From the NCBI GenBank assembly GCA_963715285.1, contig CAVQRU010000039.1, positions 25,701 through 89,700 of the forward strand: a stretch of 64,000 nt of DNA, in the 5' to 3' direction. The stretch is from Sva-07 sp963715285 (GTDB lineage Bacteria; Actinomycetota; Acidimicrobiia; Acidimicrobiales; Ilumatobacteraceae). The notes under the pieces were generated by a model. That model was not told the DNA's origin, made no database searches, and saw only the letters and a program-made list of their open reading frames with translations. Every line of letters starts with the position of its first letter. The stretch's first letter is position 1. Of the stretch, positions 52,557-60,786 are shown piece after piece. The position numbers were made by a program, and so were the translations under genes.

Positions 52557-53813
52557 TCACCAGTTGGGGGCGAACTTGGCGATCGTGTTGGCGATGCCGT
52601 AGGTACGTTCGGCGCCGCCGCGGTGACCGCTGCCCCCGTCGCGCAGTTCGTTGGCCGCGATGCGCAGCACCGCTCCCATCACGCGTTCGCTGCGTACTCC
52701 GATGCGCAGCGCCGGACGCAGCACGAACGGACGGCCCAGGAACCGGGCGCTGAGCCGCCCGACCTTGTGGAACTGCCCGACCTCGTCGGCGAGCAGCGTC
52801 GGATAGCGCTGCAACGTGGTGGAGTTCCCGACGGTCAACGCCTCGTGGAGCACCTCGCCCGCGAGACGCCCGGTCATGAGGGCGGCATCGACGCCGTCGC
52901 CGTTGAAGGGGTTGGCGACCCCGGCGGCGTCGCCTGCAACCAGGAACGTCGGCCCCATCTTCGGTCCCACGGAACCGCCGAGCGGGATCCGGAACCGGGT
53001 CGGCGCCTTGATCGGTGCGTCGGGATCGATCTCCCACCGTCGGGCGATGCTCGTGGCGAAGGCGCCGAGCAACTTGAGGGCGTTCACGCCCCGCACGTCG
53101 CGAAACGTCGACAGCATCGCGACGCCGACGTTGACGGTGCCGTCACCCATCGGGATCACCCAGCCGTAGCCGGCGATCGGATTCCCGCTCGCGTCGGGGA
53201 TGCCGAGCACCGACTCGATCCAGGGTTCGGCGCTGCGCGGGCTGGCGAAGTAGGTGCGTGTGGCGATGCCGTACGGCCAGTTGCGGTGCCGAGCGGTGCC
53301 GAGCGCTCGACCGAAGCTGCTGTTGGCGCCGTCGGCCACCACGACGAAGCGTGATCTGACGTCGTGGACGTCCGACCGGGTGTCGGGATCGATGGCGAGG
53401 GCGGCACCGCGTACGAAGCCGCGTTCGACGATCGGCGCCGTCGCTTCGTGGCCCATCAACACATTGGCACCGGCGGCGGTGGCTCGACGACGCAACTCGG
53501 TGTCGAGCAGATCGCGACGGAGTACGACGCCGTGGTCGGGCAGGTCGGGATGGATCGGCCACGGCACGATGACCTCGTGACGGTCGTGGACCATCCGCAC
53601 CCCGTCGACGCGATGCCCCCCGAGGCGCATCGGATCGACGTCGAGTCGGCTCAGTTCACGCAGCGCCCGAGGCGTCAGCGCGTCACCGCACGCCTTGTGT
53701 CGCGGGACGGGCCGCTTCTCCAGGATGGTGACGTGGTGGCCGGCGCTGGCCAGCCAGTGGCCGACCGACGCCCCGGCGGGGCCTCCGCCGACGACGAGGA
53801 CGTCGGTGTCCAG
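52557..53813 (-). CDS. Geranylgeranyl-reductase-family flavoprotein with apparent CTG start
   Basis: The 418-residue FAD enzyme probably reduces isoprenoid double bonds of menaquinone (MenJ-like) or of lipids. The FAD motif VVGGGPAGAS lies at residues 5-14, and a LVAGDAAGVANPFNGDGVDAA segment is typical of the family. In-frame upstream codons back to a TGA (the stop of the cytochrome c gene) contain no ATG, GTG or TTG. Only CTG at 53813 can start a protein that keeps the FAD motif. An ATG at 53630 would delete it. It is the second gene of a minus-strand pair with the cytochrome c gene. Confidence 0.85.
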   Translation of the reverse strand: MDTDVLVVGGGPAGASVGHWLASAGHHVTILEKRPVPRHKACGDALTPRALRELSRLDVDPMRLGGHRVDGVRMVHDRHEVIVPWPIHPDLPDHGVVLRRDLLDTELRRRATAAGANVLMGHEATAPIVERGFVRGAALAIDPDTRSDVHDVRSRFVVVADGANSSFGRALGTARHRNWPYGIATRTYFASPRSAEPWIESVLGIPDASGNPIAGYGWVIPMGDGTVNVGVAMLSTFRDVRGVNALKLLGAFATSIARRWEIDPDAPIKAPTRFRIPLGGSVGPKMGPTFLVAGDAAGVANPFNGDGVDAALMTGRLAGEVLHEALTVGNSTTLQRYPTLLADEVGQFHKVGRLSARFLGRPFVLRPALRIGVRSERVMGAVLRIAANELRDGGSGHRGGAERTYGIANTIAKFAPNW

Positions 53814-53825
53814 CGGGTGATCCGA

Positions 53826-54680
53826 TCAGCCGGCCGACGCGGGCGAACCGGGGATCGGTTCGGGGCCGACCGGGTCGACGCCCTCGATGTCGGACTCCGC
53901 GGTGGTGTAGTCGTACTCGCCGCCCTCGACGGCCGTGAACACCTCGGACTCCGGTGAGCACCAGGTCTCGTACTCGTCGGCCCACTCCTCGCTGGTGGGG
54001 TCGGCGCCGCCGAGCGTGTAGCGCTCGTGGCAGACCACACCGATGATCTCGTACTGCGTGAGCTGGCCACCGAAGGCCGGCATCACGCCGAGATTGCCGG
54101 TGACGTGCGGGCCGCCCGGTCGGTCGGGGTTGCCGTAGATGTCGACGCCCGCAGCGTTGTAGCCCTCGGTGCCGTAGTACACGTAGCGGATCTGGTCCTC
54201 GATGTTCGGGAAGGTCTGCAGGACGGACTGGCCCTCGAACGGGTACCCCACGCCGCCGCCCCCCGCGGCCCCGTGGCAGCTCGCGCAGTTGCCGTACACC
54301 TCGGCGCCCATGCCGAGCGGACCTTCGACGACCTCGGGCGGTTCGGTGACCGCGCGGACGTACATGAACGCCCACACGGGCATGAGGCTCAGCGTGGCCA
54401 TCGCCCAGAACGGGATCTTCTTGCGCTTCTTCGCGGCCTCGACGTACACGGGGTCGGGCTTCGGTGGAGGCGGGGCGGCCGGTGCCGGTGCGGCGGTTCG
54501 CGGGGCCGGGCCGGTCGCGGCGGGTGCCGCTGCGGCAGCGGTGGTCGCTGGTGCCTTGCTGGCGGTCGTCGCGGGGGTGGACGAGGCCGTCTCGTCGCTC
54601 GCGCCCGCGTCGTCACCCTTGCCGATCGCGGAGCGACGCTCGCGCGATCGCTTCAGGAGATGTTCGGGAATCTCGGTCAC
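53826..54680 (-). CDS. Membrane-anchored cytochrome c with IPEHLLKR N-terminal motif
   Basis: The 284-residue protein has a short N-terminal TEIPEHLLKR motif, an Ala/Pro-rich linker and one membrane helix near residue 100. A periplasm-facing cytochrome c domain with one heme site NCASCHG follows. The C-terminal 100 residues are acidic. It stands divergent from the bc-complex operon and may pass electrons from it. GTG at 54680 follows TATCAT by seven bases; a frame extending further upstream is disfavoured. Confidence 0.87.
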   Translation of the reverse strand: MTEIPEHLLKRSRERRSAIGKGDDAGASDETASSTPATTASKAPATTAAAAAPAATGPAPRTAAPAPAAPPPPKPDPVYVEAAKKRKKIPFWAMATLSLMPVWAFMYVRAVTEPPEVVEGPLGMGAEVYGNCASCHGAAGGGGVGYPFEGQSVLQTFPNIEDQIRYVYYGTEGYNAAGVDIYGNPDRPGGPHVTGNLGVMPAFGGQLTQYEIIGVVCHERYTLGGADPTSEEWADEYETWCSPESEVFTAVEGGEYDYTTAESDIEGVDPVGPEPIPGSPASAG

Positions 54681-54687
54681 TGCGCCG

Positions 54688-54693
54688 ATGATA
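54688..54693 (-). promoter_or_regulatory. -10 box TATCAT of the cytochrome c gene
   Basis: On the minus strand TATCAT ends seven bases before the GTG at 54680. It fits the leaderless pattern. Confidence 0.5.
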
Positions 54694-54864
54694 GATGCCT
54701 TCGCTCGCGAAGCGGGAATCTGTGGGCCCGAAAACGAGCGAGGCCTCCGAGACGTCGAACACGGCGCCGGGTGCGGGCGCACGACACACCACCGGGAACT
54801 AATGCACAACCTGGCGCGCCGGTCACACTCGCGTGCCAGACTTCGTATCTCGTCGGCAGACGAC

Positions 54865-54870
54865 TACAGT
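54865..54870 (+). promoter_or_regulatory. Candidate -10 box TACAGT of the bc-complex operon
   Basis: TACAGT is the only TANNNT box well placed in the 272-base divergent region. It would give a 5' leader of about 75 bases before the ATG at 54953, unlike the leaderless genes elsewhere. The leader contains an eight-codon open frame at 54880-54906 that ends in TGA. No -35 match is obvious. Confidence 0.35.
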
Positions 54871-54952
54871 TCGTCAGCAATGTCCCGGGTGCGGCCACGG
54901 CCGTGATCCGAATTGCTGCAGCAGATCCACCACGACAGGAAACTCCAACGAC

Positions 54953-55429
54953 ATGATCGGAATCGACGTACTCGAGTGGCCCGGAATGAACCAGGCCTTC
55001 ATCGCGTCGTTCGTCGCCACCCTGGTGTTGGCGTTGGCCATCATCCCCTACGGCAAGCGCCGTCCGGTCGACAAGCCGCTCACGTGGGGCGACGCGTTGC
55101 TCGGCTCTACCTACGTCTTCGGGCTGCTCTTCCTCGCGTTCGGCATGGTGCCGCACCAGTGGATCGACCACGCCGACAAGGACCTCGGGTGGTCGAAGGA
55201 CAAGCTGATCTACGGCCCCGGCGGGATCCTGAAGCCCGAGTCGGCCGGCGGCTGGAACCCGATCACGCTCCAGTACGAGGCCCTTCGGGACATCGTCGTG
55301 GTGCTGATCCACCTGGTGTTGTTCGGCCTGTTCATCTTCATCGCCGTCTGGTGGCAGAAGCGCGGCGAGGTCAAGCCGAAGGAACTCCCGACCTCCACCT
55401 ACGGCCGTCCGCTGGTGAAGAAGGCCTGA
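54953..55429 (+). CDS. Two-helix membrane protein at the head of the bc-complex operon
   Basis: The 158-residue protein has two or three hydrophobic segments: residues about 15-35, about 50-70, and about 113-133. A conserved-looking HQWIDH and KDLGWSKDKL segment lies between the second and the last helix. It is not recognised as a known subunit. It is the first gene of the operon followed by ferredoxin and cytochrome b genes, so it is probably an accessory subunit of the quinol:cytochrome c reductase. AGGA lies 12 bases before the ATG. Confidence 0.75.
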   Translation: MIGIDVLEWPGMNQAFIASFVATLVLALAIIPYGKRRPVDKPLTWGDALLGSTYVFGLLFLAFGMVPHQWIDHADKDLGWSKDKLIYGPGGILKPESAGGWNPITLQYEALRDIVVVLIHLVLFGLFIFIAVWWQKRGEVKPKELPTSTYGRPLVKKA

Positions 55430-55430
55430 C

Positions 55431-55844
55431 ATGGCGAGGACCGACGCCAATCCCCCGATGATGCCGTACACCGACGCGTACACGTTGGTGGAGGTCGACG
55501 CGGACTACCTGACCAAGGCCGTCAAGCCGAAGCAGTTCATCCACATCGACCAGACCGAGTGCATCGCGTGCGAGGGCTGCGTCGACATCTGCCCGTGGAA
55601 GTGCATCCACATGGTGTCCACCTCGGCCGTCGTCGAGGCCGAGGGAACCGAGCAGCCCGGCACCGATCCGTCCGACGCCTTCATGTTCACGATCGACGAC
55701 GACATCTGCACGCGCTGCGCCCTGTGCGTCGACCGGTGCCCCACCGGTGTCATCATCCTCGGCAAGGCCGGTACCGCCACCGCTGCCGGCAACTCCCACG
55801 TCCGCACCAACAACCATGGCTACGGCTATGGCATGAGGCTCTGA
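55431..55844 (+). CDS. Double [4Fe-4S] ferredoxin
   Basis: The 137-residue protein has two C-x2-C-x2-C-x3-C-P cluster motifs: CIACEGCVDICP near residue 44 and CTRCALCVDRCP near residue 94. They are separated by an acidic insert of about 35 residues. It has no signal peptide, so it is cytoplasmic. It lies one base after the membrane protein and 16 bases before cytochrome b. A ferredoxin inside a bc operon is unusual and suggests electron exchange with the quinol pool or with complex I, which follows downstream. Confidence 0.9.
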   Translation: MARTDANPPMMPYTDAYTLVEVDADYLTKAVKPKQFIHIDQTECIACEGCVDICPWKCIHMVSTSAVVEAEGTEQPGTDPSDAFMFTIDDDICTRCALCVDRCPTGVIILGKAGTATAAGNSHVRTNNHGYGYGMRL

Positions 55845-55860
55845 GAGAACCACGATCCCA

Positions 55861-56646
55861 ATGGCAAAGATCATCGACGACAAACCACGTCCCACCGTCA
55901 AGGACCGTGTGAACTCCACGATCGACGCGGTGCAGGGCAGCCAGGCCTGGAGTTCGATCTTCCGGCCCGGTTCGATCTTCCGCAAGGGCTACACCGACAG
56001 CCCCCGCAACCGCAGCTACGTCATCATGAACTCGGTGCTGTACCACTTGCACCCGGTGAAGGTGAAGCGCCACGCCGTCAAGGTCAGCTACACGCTGTGC
56101 CTGGGCGGGTTGAGCTTCTTCCTGTTCATCCTGCTGACGGTCACGGGCATCTTCCTGATGTTCTTCTACCGTCCCGAGACCACGGCGGCCTGGAACGACA
56201 TCCAGAACCTCCAGACCTCGGTGACCTTCGGGTTGCTGGTGAGGAACATGCACCGATGGGGAGCCCACCTGATGGTGCTCGCGGTGTTCTTGCACATGGC
56301 GCGCGTCTTCTACCACGGCGCCTACAAGCCGCCCCGCGAGTTCAACTGGGTGATCGGCGTGATCCTGCTGACGCTCACCCTGCTGCTGTCGTTCACGGGC
56401 TACCTGCTCCCGTGGGACCAGTTGGCGCTCTGGGCGGTCGCCGTGGGCACGAACATGATGGGCTACACCCCGGTGTTCGGCCAGGAGGTCCGATTCGTCT
56501 TGCTGGGTGGCGCCGAGATCGGCTCCGAAACCCTGCTTCGATGGTATGTGTTGCACGTGTTGTTCCTGCCGTTCGTGATCGTGATCTTCATGGCGATCCA
56601 CTTCTGGCGTGTCCGCAAGGACGGCGGAATTTCTGGTCCGTTGTGA
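55861..56646 (+). CDS. Cytochrome b, N-terminal (b6-like) subunit
   Basis: The 261-residue protein has four transmembrane helices. Two His pairs ligate the b hemes, in HRWGAHLMVLAVFLHM and in LHVLFLPFVIVIFMAIH. The Qo-site region GYLLPWDQLALWA is intact. It carries a 60-residue N-terminal extension. The split from the following C-terminal subunit is like cytochrome b6f and differs from the fused QcrB of mycobacteria. Confidence 0.93.
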   Translation: MAKIIDDKPRPTVKDRVNSTIDAVQGSQAWSSIFRPGSIFRKGYTDSPRNRSYVIMNSVLYHLHPVKVKRHAVKVSYTLCLGGLSFFLFILLTVTGIFLMFFYRPETTAAWNDIQNLQTSVTFGLLVRNMHRWGAHLMVLAVFLHMARVFYHGAYKPPREFNWVIGVILLTLTLLLSFTGYLLPWDQLALWAVAVGTNMMGYTPVFGQEVRFVLLGGAEIGSETLLRWYVLHVLFLPFVIVIFMAIHFWRVRKDGGISGPL

Positions 56647-56671
56647 TGTGCCCTGTTGACTGGAGCATGAA

Positions 56672-57454
56672 ATGACCGAGATCCCCGAGCATCTGCTGAA
56701 GCGAGCGCAAGCTGCTCGCGAGAAGTCGGCCGAGGCCGCTCCTGCCGCAGCGGAGACCCCGGCCGAGGCGGCCGCGCCATCGGATTCACGCATCCCCGAC
56801 CATTTGCTGCAGCGCAGCAAGGCGGCGAAGGCCGCCAAGGCGGGAGGCGAGACCGAAGCCCCCAGTGGCGGCGGCGCCGTTGCTGTTGCCGAGAAGGTCG
56901 GTGCCGTGGTCGCCGCCGCTCCCGCCGGCGGCGGCGTGCCGGTCGGTGCCGGCCCGGGCGGCCACACGCAGCGTCTGCTCACCGTCGTCAAGTCCGGCTC
57001 GATCCAGGACGTGAAGGCCACCCCGGTCGACAAGGTCCACACCTGGCCGCACCTGCTCGCAGCCGAGTTCGTCGCGGCGCTCGCGATGACGGCGTTCACG
57101 TTCATCTTCTCGGTGTTCGTCCACGCTCCCTTGTTGCAGCTCGCCAACACCAACCTGACACCGAACCCGTCGAAGGCACCCTGGTACTTCCTCGGGTTGC
57201 AGGAGATGCTGACGATGTTCCACCCGATGGTGGCCGGGGTGACGCTGCCCGGGGTGGGTCTGATCGCGCTCGTGTTGGCGCCCTATCTCGACCGGAATCC
57301 GTCCAACAAGCCGGAGGATCGAAAGTTCCTCTACGGGCTTTTTTCCATCTTTTTGATGTTCTGGGCCGTACTCGTCTTGATCGGATCGTTCTTCCGAGGC
57401 CCTGGTTTCAACTTCGTCCTGCCCTGGGTCGAAGGTCTGTTCTTCGAATTGTGA
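56672..57454 (+). CDS. Cytochrome b, C-terminal (subunit IV-like) with IPEHLLKR repeats
   Basis: The 260-residue protein has three transmembrane helices like subunit IV of cytochrome b6f. The family Qo loop reads KAPWYFLGLQE, in which the usual PEWY glutamate is absent, a variant also seen in some menaquinol-type complexes. The first 105 residues are Ala/Pro rich and hold two copies of an IPEHLLKR-type motif (IPEHLLKRAQ and IPDHLLQRSK). This motif also starts the divergent cytochrome c at 54680. Confidence 0.9.
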   Translation: MTEIPEHLLKRAQAAREKSAEAAPAAAETPAEAAAPSDSRIPDHLLQRSKAAKAAKAGGETEAPSGGGAVAVAEKVGAVVAAAPAGGGVPVGAGPGGHTQRLLTVVKSGSIQDVKATPVDKVHTWPHLLAAEFVAALAMTAFTFIFSVFVHAPLLQLANTNLTPNPSKAPWYFLGLQEMLTMFHPMVAGVTLPGVGLIALVLAPYLDRNPSNKPEDRKFLYGLFSIFLMFWAVLVLIGSFFRGPGFNFVLPWVEGLFFEL

Positions 57455-57479
57455 GACTGCGAAAGGAGACCCCCCAGTC

Positions 57480-58343
57480 ATGAGTACTGCAGCAGTTGTC
57501 GCCCTAGCCATCGGTGTCGTCGTCGTTCTCGGCGCGATCGCCTTCTTCACCCTCGCCCGTCGCAGCGACGTCCGCGGCGCTGGTGCACTGTCCGGCGAAA
57601 CGGTCCAACGCGATCGAGCCGGGCGCAAACAGCACGAGGCGATCGTCGACGCGCCCACAGCGGCACAGGTCGAAGCGGCCGGCGTGGCGGCGCGCAGCAC
57701 CGAGCTCGCACCGGTCGTCGAGGCCCAACTCGTCACATGGACCCCGCCGGACCCCGAGGTGATCGGCGTCTCTCGTCGTCAGTTCTTCAACCGGGCGACG
57801 GTCACGCTGATGAGCGCCGGTATCGGCGCCTTCGCCGCGGCTGCCTTCGTCGCCTTCCTGTGGCCGAGCGGCACGGGCGGCTTCGGTGGCGACGTCACCG
57901 TCGGCAAGATCGACACGATCAAGGCCGGGATCAAGCAGGGCAACGGGTTCTTCTACGTGCCCGAGGCTCGCTCGTGGATCACCGAGTACCCCGCTGAGGC
58001 ACTCCCGCTCGCGGAGACCGTGTACCCGGAGTCGGTGCTCGTCTCGATGCGTCAGGGCCTCACGATCCTCAGCCAGAAGTGCCCGCACCTCGGCTGTCGT
58101 GTCCCCGAGTGCGGCACCAGCCAGTGGTTCGAGTGCCAGTGCCACGGTTCGCAGTACAACCGGGCCGGCGAGAAGAAGGCCGGTCCGGCTCCTCGCGGCA
58201 TGGACCGCTACCCGGCGGCGATCGCGGCCAACGGTGACGTCACGATCGACACCGGCACGCTCGTTCCCGGTCCGGCCATCGGCACCAACACCACCGGCCA
58301 GGAGGCCGAGGGACCGCACTGCACCAGTGGCGGGGAGCACTGA
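57480..58343 (+). CDS. Rieske [2Fe-2S] iron-sulfur protein
   Basis: The 287-residue subunit carries the Rieske cluster motifs CPHLGC and CQCHGS, which bind the cluster with two cysteines and two histidines. It takes electrons from quinol to cytochrome c. Two hydrophobic segments lie at residues about 5-25 and 100-125, an actinobacterial-type longer N-terminus. A clear AAGGAG lies before the ATG. Its stop overlaps the next start by one base (TGATG). Confidence 0.93.
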   Translation: MSTAAVVALAIGVVVVLGAIAFFTLARRSDVRGAGALSGETVQRDRAGRKQHEAIVDAPTAAQVEAAGVAARSTELAPVVEAQLVTWTPPDPEVIGVSRRQFFNRATVTLMSAGIGAFAAAAFVAFLWPSGTGGFGGDVTVGKIDTIKAGIKQGNGFFYVPEARSWITEYPAEALPLAETVYPESVLVSMRQGLTILSQKCPHLGCRVPECGTSQWFECQCHGSQYNRAGEKKAGPAPRGMDRYPAAIAANGDVTIDTGTLVPGPAIGTNTTGQEAEGPHCTSGGEH

Positions 58344-59401
58344 TGGTCGCACTCACCACGACCACGATCGGCGTCATCGGCCTCTTGGTCGTCGTCGGCG
58401 GTTGGATCGTCTACGGGCTCTTCAACGTCGCGGCCGGCCGCAAGGAGGTCGGATCCGAGATCGAGCTCGCTGCCAACCGCAAGCCCTACTTCGACGACGA
58501 GACCCTGGAGGGTCCGCGACTCGAGCGTGTGCAGCTCTGGGGCGTCGTGCTGCTCGTCATCATCGTGGTCGCACTCCCGCTGTACTGGGTGTTCGAGCCG
58601 AGCCGGCAGGCGGGCGCCCAGGAGGGTTGGGACAACCGATTCGCGAGCTGGGGTTCACAGCTCTTCGCACCGACCGCCGATGGCGGGTTCAACTGCGCCG
58701 GCTGTCACGGCGGCATGGCCGGCGTCGGTGGCGAGGCACCGTTCACGGTCACCGATCCGGTGACCCAGGAGGTCCAGGCGGTCAACTGGAAGGCGCCGGC
58801 CGTCAACACCGTCTTCTACAAATTCGACGAGAGCGAGGTGCGGTTCATCCTGAACTACGGCCGTCCGTTCTCGCCGATGTCACCGTGGGGTCTCGTCGGT
58901 GGTGGCCCGATGAACGCCCAGCAGATCGACAACCTGATCGCCTACATGAAGAGCATCCAGATCCCGCGGGAGAACTGTGCCGAGGGCGAGGACCCGCTGA
59001 TCTGTGATTCGGGCAACCTCCCCGCGGAGATCCAGGGCGAGATCCAGGCCGCCGCCCAACGAGCGGTCGATGCCGGCGAGGCCGAGACGATCGGCGAGGC
59101 GCTGTTCAACCTCGAGCTCGCCAGTGGCGCCTACAGCTGCGCACGGTGTCACACCCTCGGCTGGAGCTATGGCCAGCCCACGGTGTCCGGCCAGGGAGCC
59201 TTCGGTTGGAACCTCACCGGCGGCTCGGTGAACAACCACTTCGCCAACCAGGACGAACTGGTCGCGTTCATCAAGAACGGTTCCGAGTTCGGGAAGCTGT
59301 ACGGTCGCAACGGGCAGGGCTCCGGCCGCATGCCCGGTTTTGGAAGTCTGCTCACCGACGAGCAGATCGACTCGATCCTCGAATACGTACGGAGCTTGTG
59401 A
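58343..59401 (+). CDS. Diheme cytochrome c of the bc complex
   Basis: The 352-residue protein has two heme sites, NCAGCHGG near residue 117 and CARCHTLGW near residue 266, so it is a QcrC-like fused dicytochrome. Two N-terminal hydrophobic segments anchor it. Electrons from the Rieske protein would leave to oxidase through it, as in actinobacterial supercomplexes. It overlaps the Rieske gene by one base. Confidence 0.9.
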   Translation: MVALTTTTIGVIGLLVVVGGWIVYGLFNVAAGRKEVGSEIELAANRKPYFDDETLEGPRLERVQLWGVVLLVIIVVALPLYWVFEPSRQAGAQEGWDNRFASWGSQLFAPTADGGFNCAGCHGGMAGVGGEAPFTVTDPVTQEVQAVNWKAPAVNTVFYKFDESEVRFILNYGRPFSPMSPWGLVGGGPMNAQQIDNLIAYMKSIQIPRENCAEGEDPLICDSGNLPAEIQGEIQAAAQRAVDAGEAETIGEALFNLELASGAYSCARCHTLGWSYGQPTVSGQGAFGWNLTGGSVNNHFANQDELVAFIKNGSEFGKLYGRNGQGSGRMPGFGSLLTDEQIDSILEYVRSL

Positions 59402-59404
59402 CAC

Positions 59405-60280
59405 ATGACGTTGTTGGCAATCGGATGGGAGCCTGAGCTTCGCGGCCTGCTCACCGTCGTCATCGGTTTCGTGATCCTGTGCGGAAGCGTGTACATGATC
59501 ATGGCGACCAACGTCGGTTCGCGTCTCGCCTTCCTCGTCGCCGCAACGGCCCTCGCCGGATGGATGATGCTGATGGGGGGCGTGTGGTGGATCTACGGCA
59601 TCGGTCTGCGCGGCCCCGACCCCACGTGGCAGCCCGTTGCCGGCTCTGCGGTACTGCAGGACGTCGATGCACTCGGCGCGGCCGGCGTGCTCGATCCGAA
59701 CGCCGATGTTCCCGACGGAACCGATGCGACCGAGTCGGCGGAGATCGTCCGAGACACCTTCCTCGACCAGGGATGGGTCGTACTCGACAATGCGTCGCCG
59801 GCGTTCGGCCAGGCCCAGGCCGCCGCCACCGAGATCCTGATCGAGGAAGAAGCGTTCGCTGCAGGTCAGTTCGAGATCGTCGAGGTCTTCGACATCGGCG
59901 GAGAGTCGTACCCGAAGATCAACGACACGCTCGACTTCCTGGCCTTCCGGCACACGCCGCACTACGTGGTCGCCGAGGCCGCCGCGTTCGTGCCCGTGCG
60001 GACGGAGCCCGGCCGAGCCCCGGCCCGCCCCGAGATCGACGAGAACCGCCAACGCGAGTACGTGTACATGATCCGCGACCTCGGTGCTCGCCGTCAGCCG
60101 CCTGCGGTGTTGACGATCGGTGCCGGAGCGGTGTTCTTCGCGCTGTGCTTCCTGCTCAACCGTCGTGACCGTATCCGCACGGCCAACCTTGCCCAGCCCC
60201 TGCCTGCCGTGAAGGTCGAGGCGCCGGTCGAGGCGTCCACCACCGAACCGGAACGCGAGAAGGTCGACGCCGGCGTCTGA
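59405..60280 (+). CDS. Unknown membrane protein between bc complex and complex I genes
   Basis: The 291-residue protein has two N-terminal membrane segments (about residues 15-35 and 40-62) and one near residue 235. A soluble middle domain of about 165 residues lies between them. It starts three bases after the diheme cytochrome c and ends two bases before nuoA, so it is transcribed with both. No family is recognised. It is a candidate extra subunit or assembly factor linking the two complexes. Confidence 0.75.
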   Translation: MTLLAIGWEPELRGLLTVVIGFVILCGSVYMIMATNVGSRLAFLVAATALAGWMMLMGGVWWIYGIGLRGPDPTWQPVAGSAVLQDVDALGAAGVLDPNADVPDGTDATESAEIVRDTFLDQGWVVLDNASPAFGQAQAAATEILIEEEAFAAGQFEIVEVFDIGGESYPKINDTLDFLAFRHTPHYVVAEAAAFVPVRTEPGRAPARPEIDENRQREYVYMIRDLGARRQPPAVLTIGAGAVFFALCFLLNRRDRIRTANLAQPLPAVKVEAPVEASTTEPEREKVDAGV

Positions 60281-60282
60281 TC

Positions 60283-60766
60283 ATGGCCCAGTACCTCCCG
60301 ATCGTCGTGTTGTTCATCCTCGCCGTGATCTTCGGCGTGCTGAGCTTCGCGGCATCGAGGCTGCTGGCGCCGCGTCGGCCCTCCACCGCCAAGGAGGCAC
60401 CGTACGAATGTGGCATCGTCCCGAGCCGTGAGCCACCGGAGCGTTTCCCCGTGAGCTTCTACATCGTGGCGATGCTGTTCATCATGTTCGACATCGAGAT
60501 CATCTTCCTCTACCCGTACGCGGTGTCGCATTCGACGCTCGGTGCGTACGGGTTCTGGGCGGCGCTCGTCGTTCTCGGTCGTGTTCTTCGTGACGTTCGT
60601 GTACGAGGTCGCACGCGGTGGTCTCGACTGGGGCCCGCTGCAGCGAGGGCGCCTGATGAACGACGACGCGTCGATGGTGTCGCCCGAACGCACGCTGTCC
60701 TCGACCGTGCGTCGGGTCGGTACCGAAGGCCGCCTGCCGCTGGCGGGCACCGAAGAAGCCGCATAG
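60283..60766 (+). CDS. nuoA: NADH-quinone oxidoreductase subunit A, frameshifted
   Basis: NuoA is a three-helix membrane subunit of complex I. The first part reads MAQYLPIVVLF through the conserved YECGIVPS and FYIVAMLFIMFDIEIIFLYP. The third helix (FSVVFFVTFVYEVARGG) is in the next frame, beginning near 60572. One extra base around 60568-60573 causes the shift, and the total length of 484 is a multiple of three plus one. Without correction the first frame runs on into nuoB, giving a spurious fused protein with a 70-residue nonsense linker. A base-call error is likely because the gene is normally essential for complex I. Confidence 0.85.
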
Positions 60767-60786
60767 CGAGACGAGGAGTCATCAGC

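Noticed and set aside
53813..53828. TGA between cytochrome c and flavoprotein read as selenocysteine
   Set aside because: No SECIS-like hairpin is visible just after the TGA, neither protein family uses selenocysteine there, and a normal stop followed by a CTG start is simpler.
54880..54906. Eight-codon open frame in the leader of the bc-complex operon as a regulatory peptide
   Set aside because: It has no ribosome site and no biased codon content, and short frames are expected by chance. It is mentioned only as part of the promoter region.
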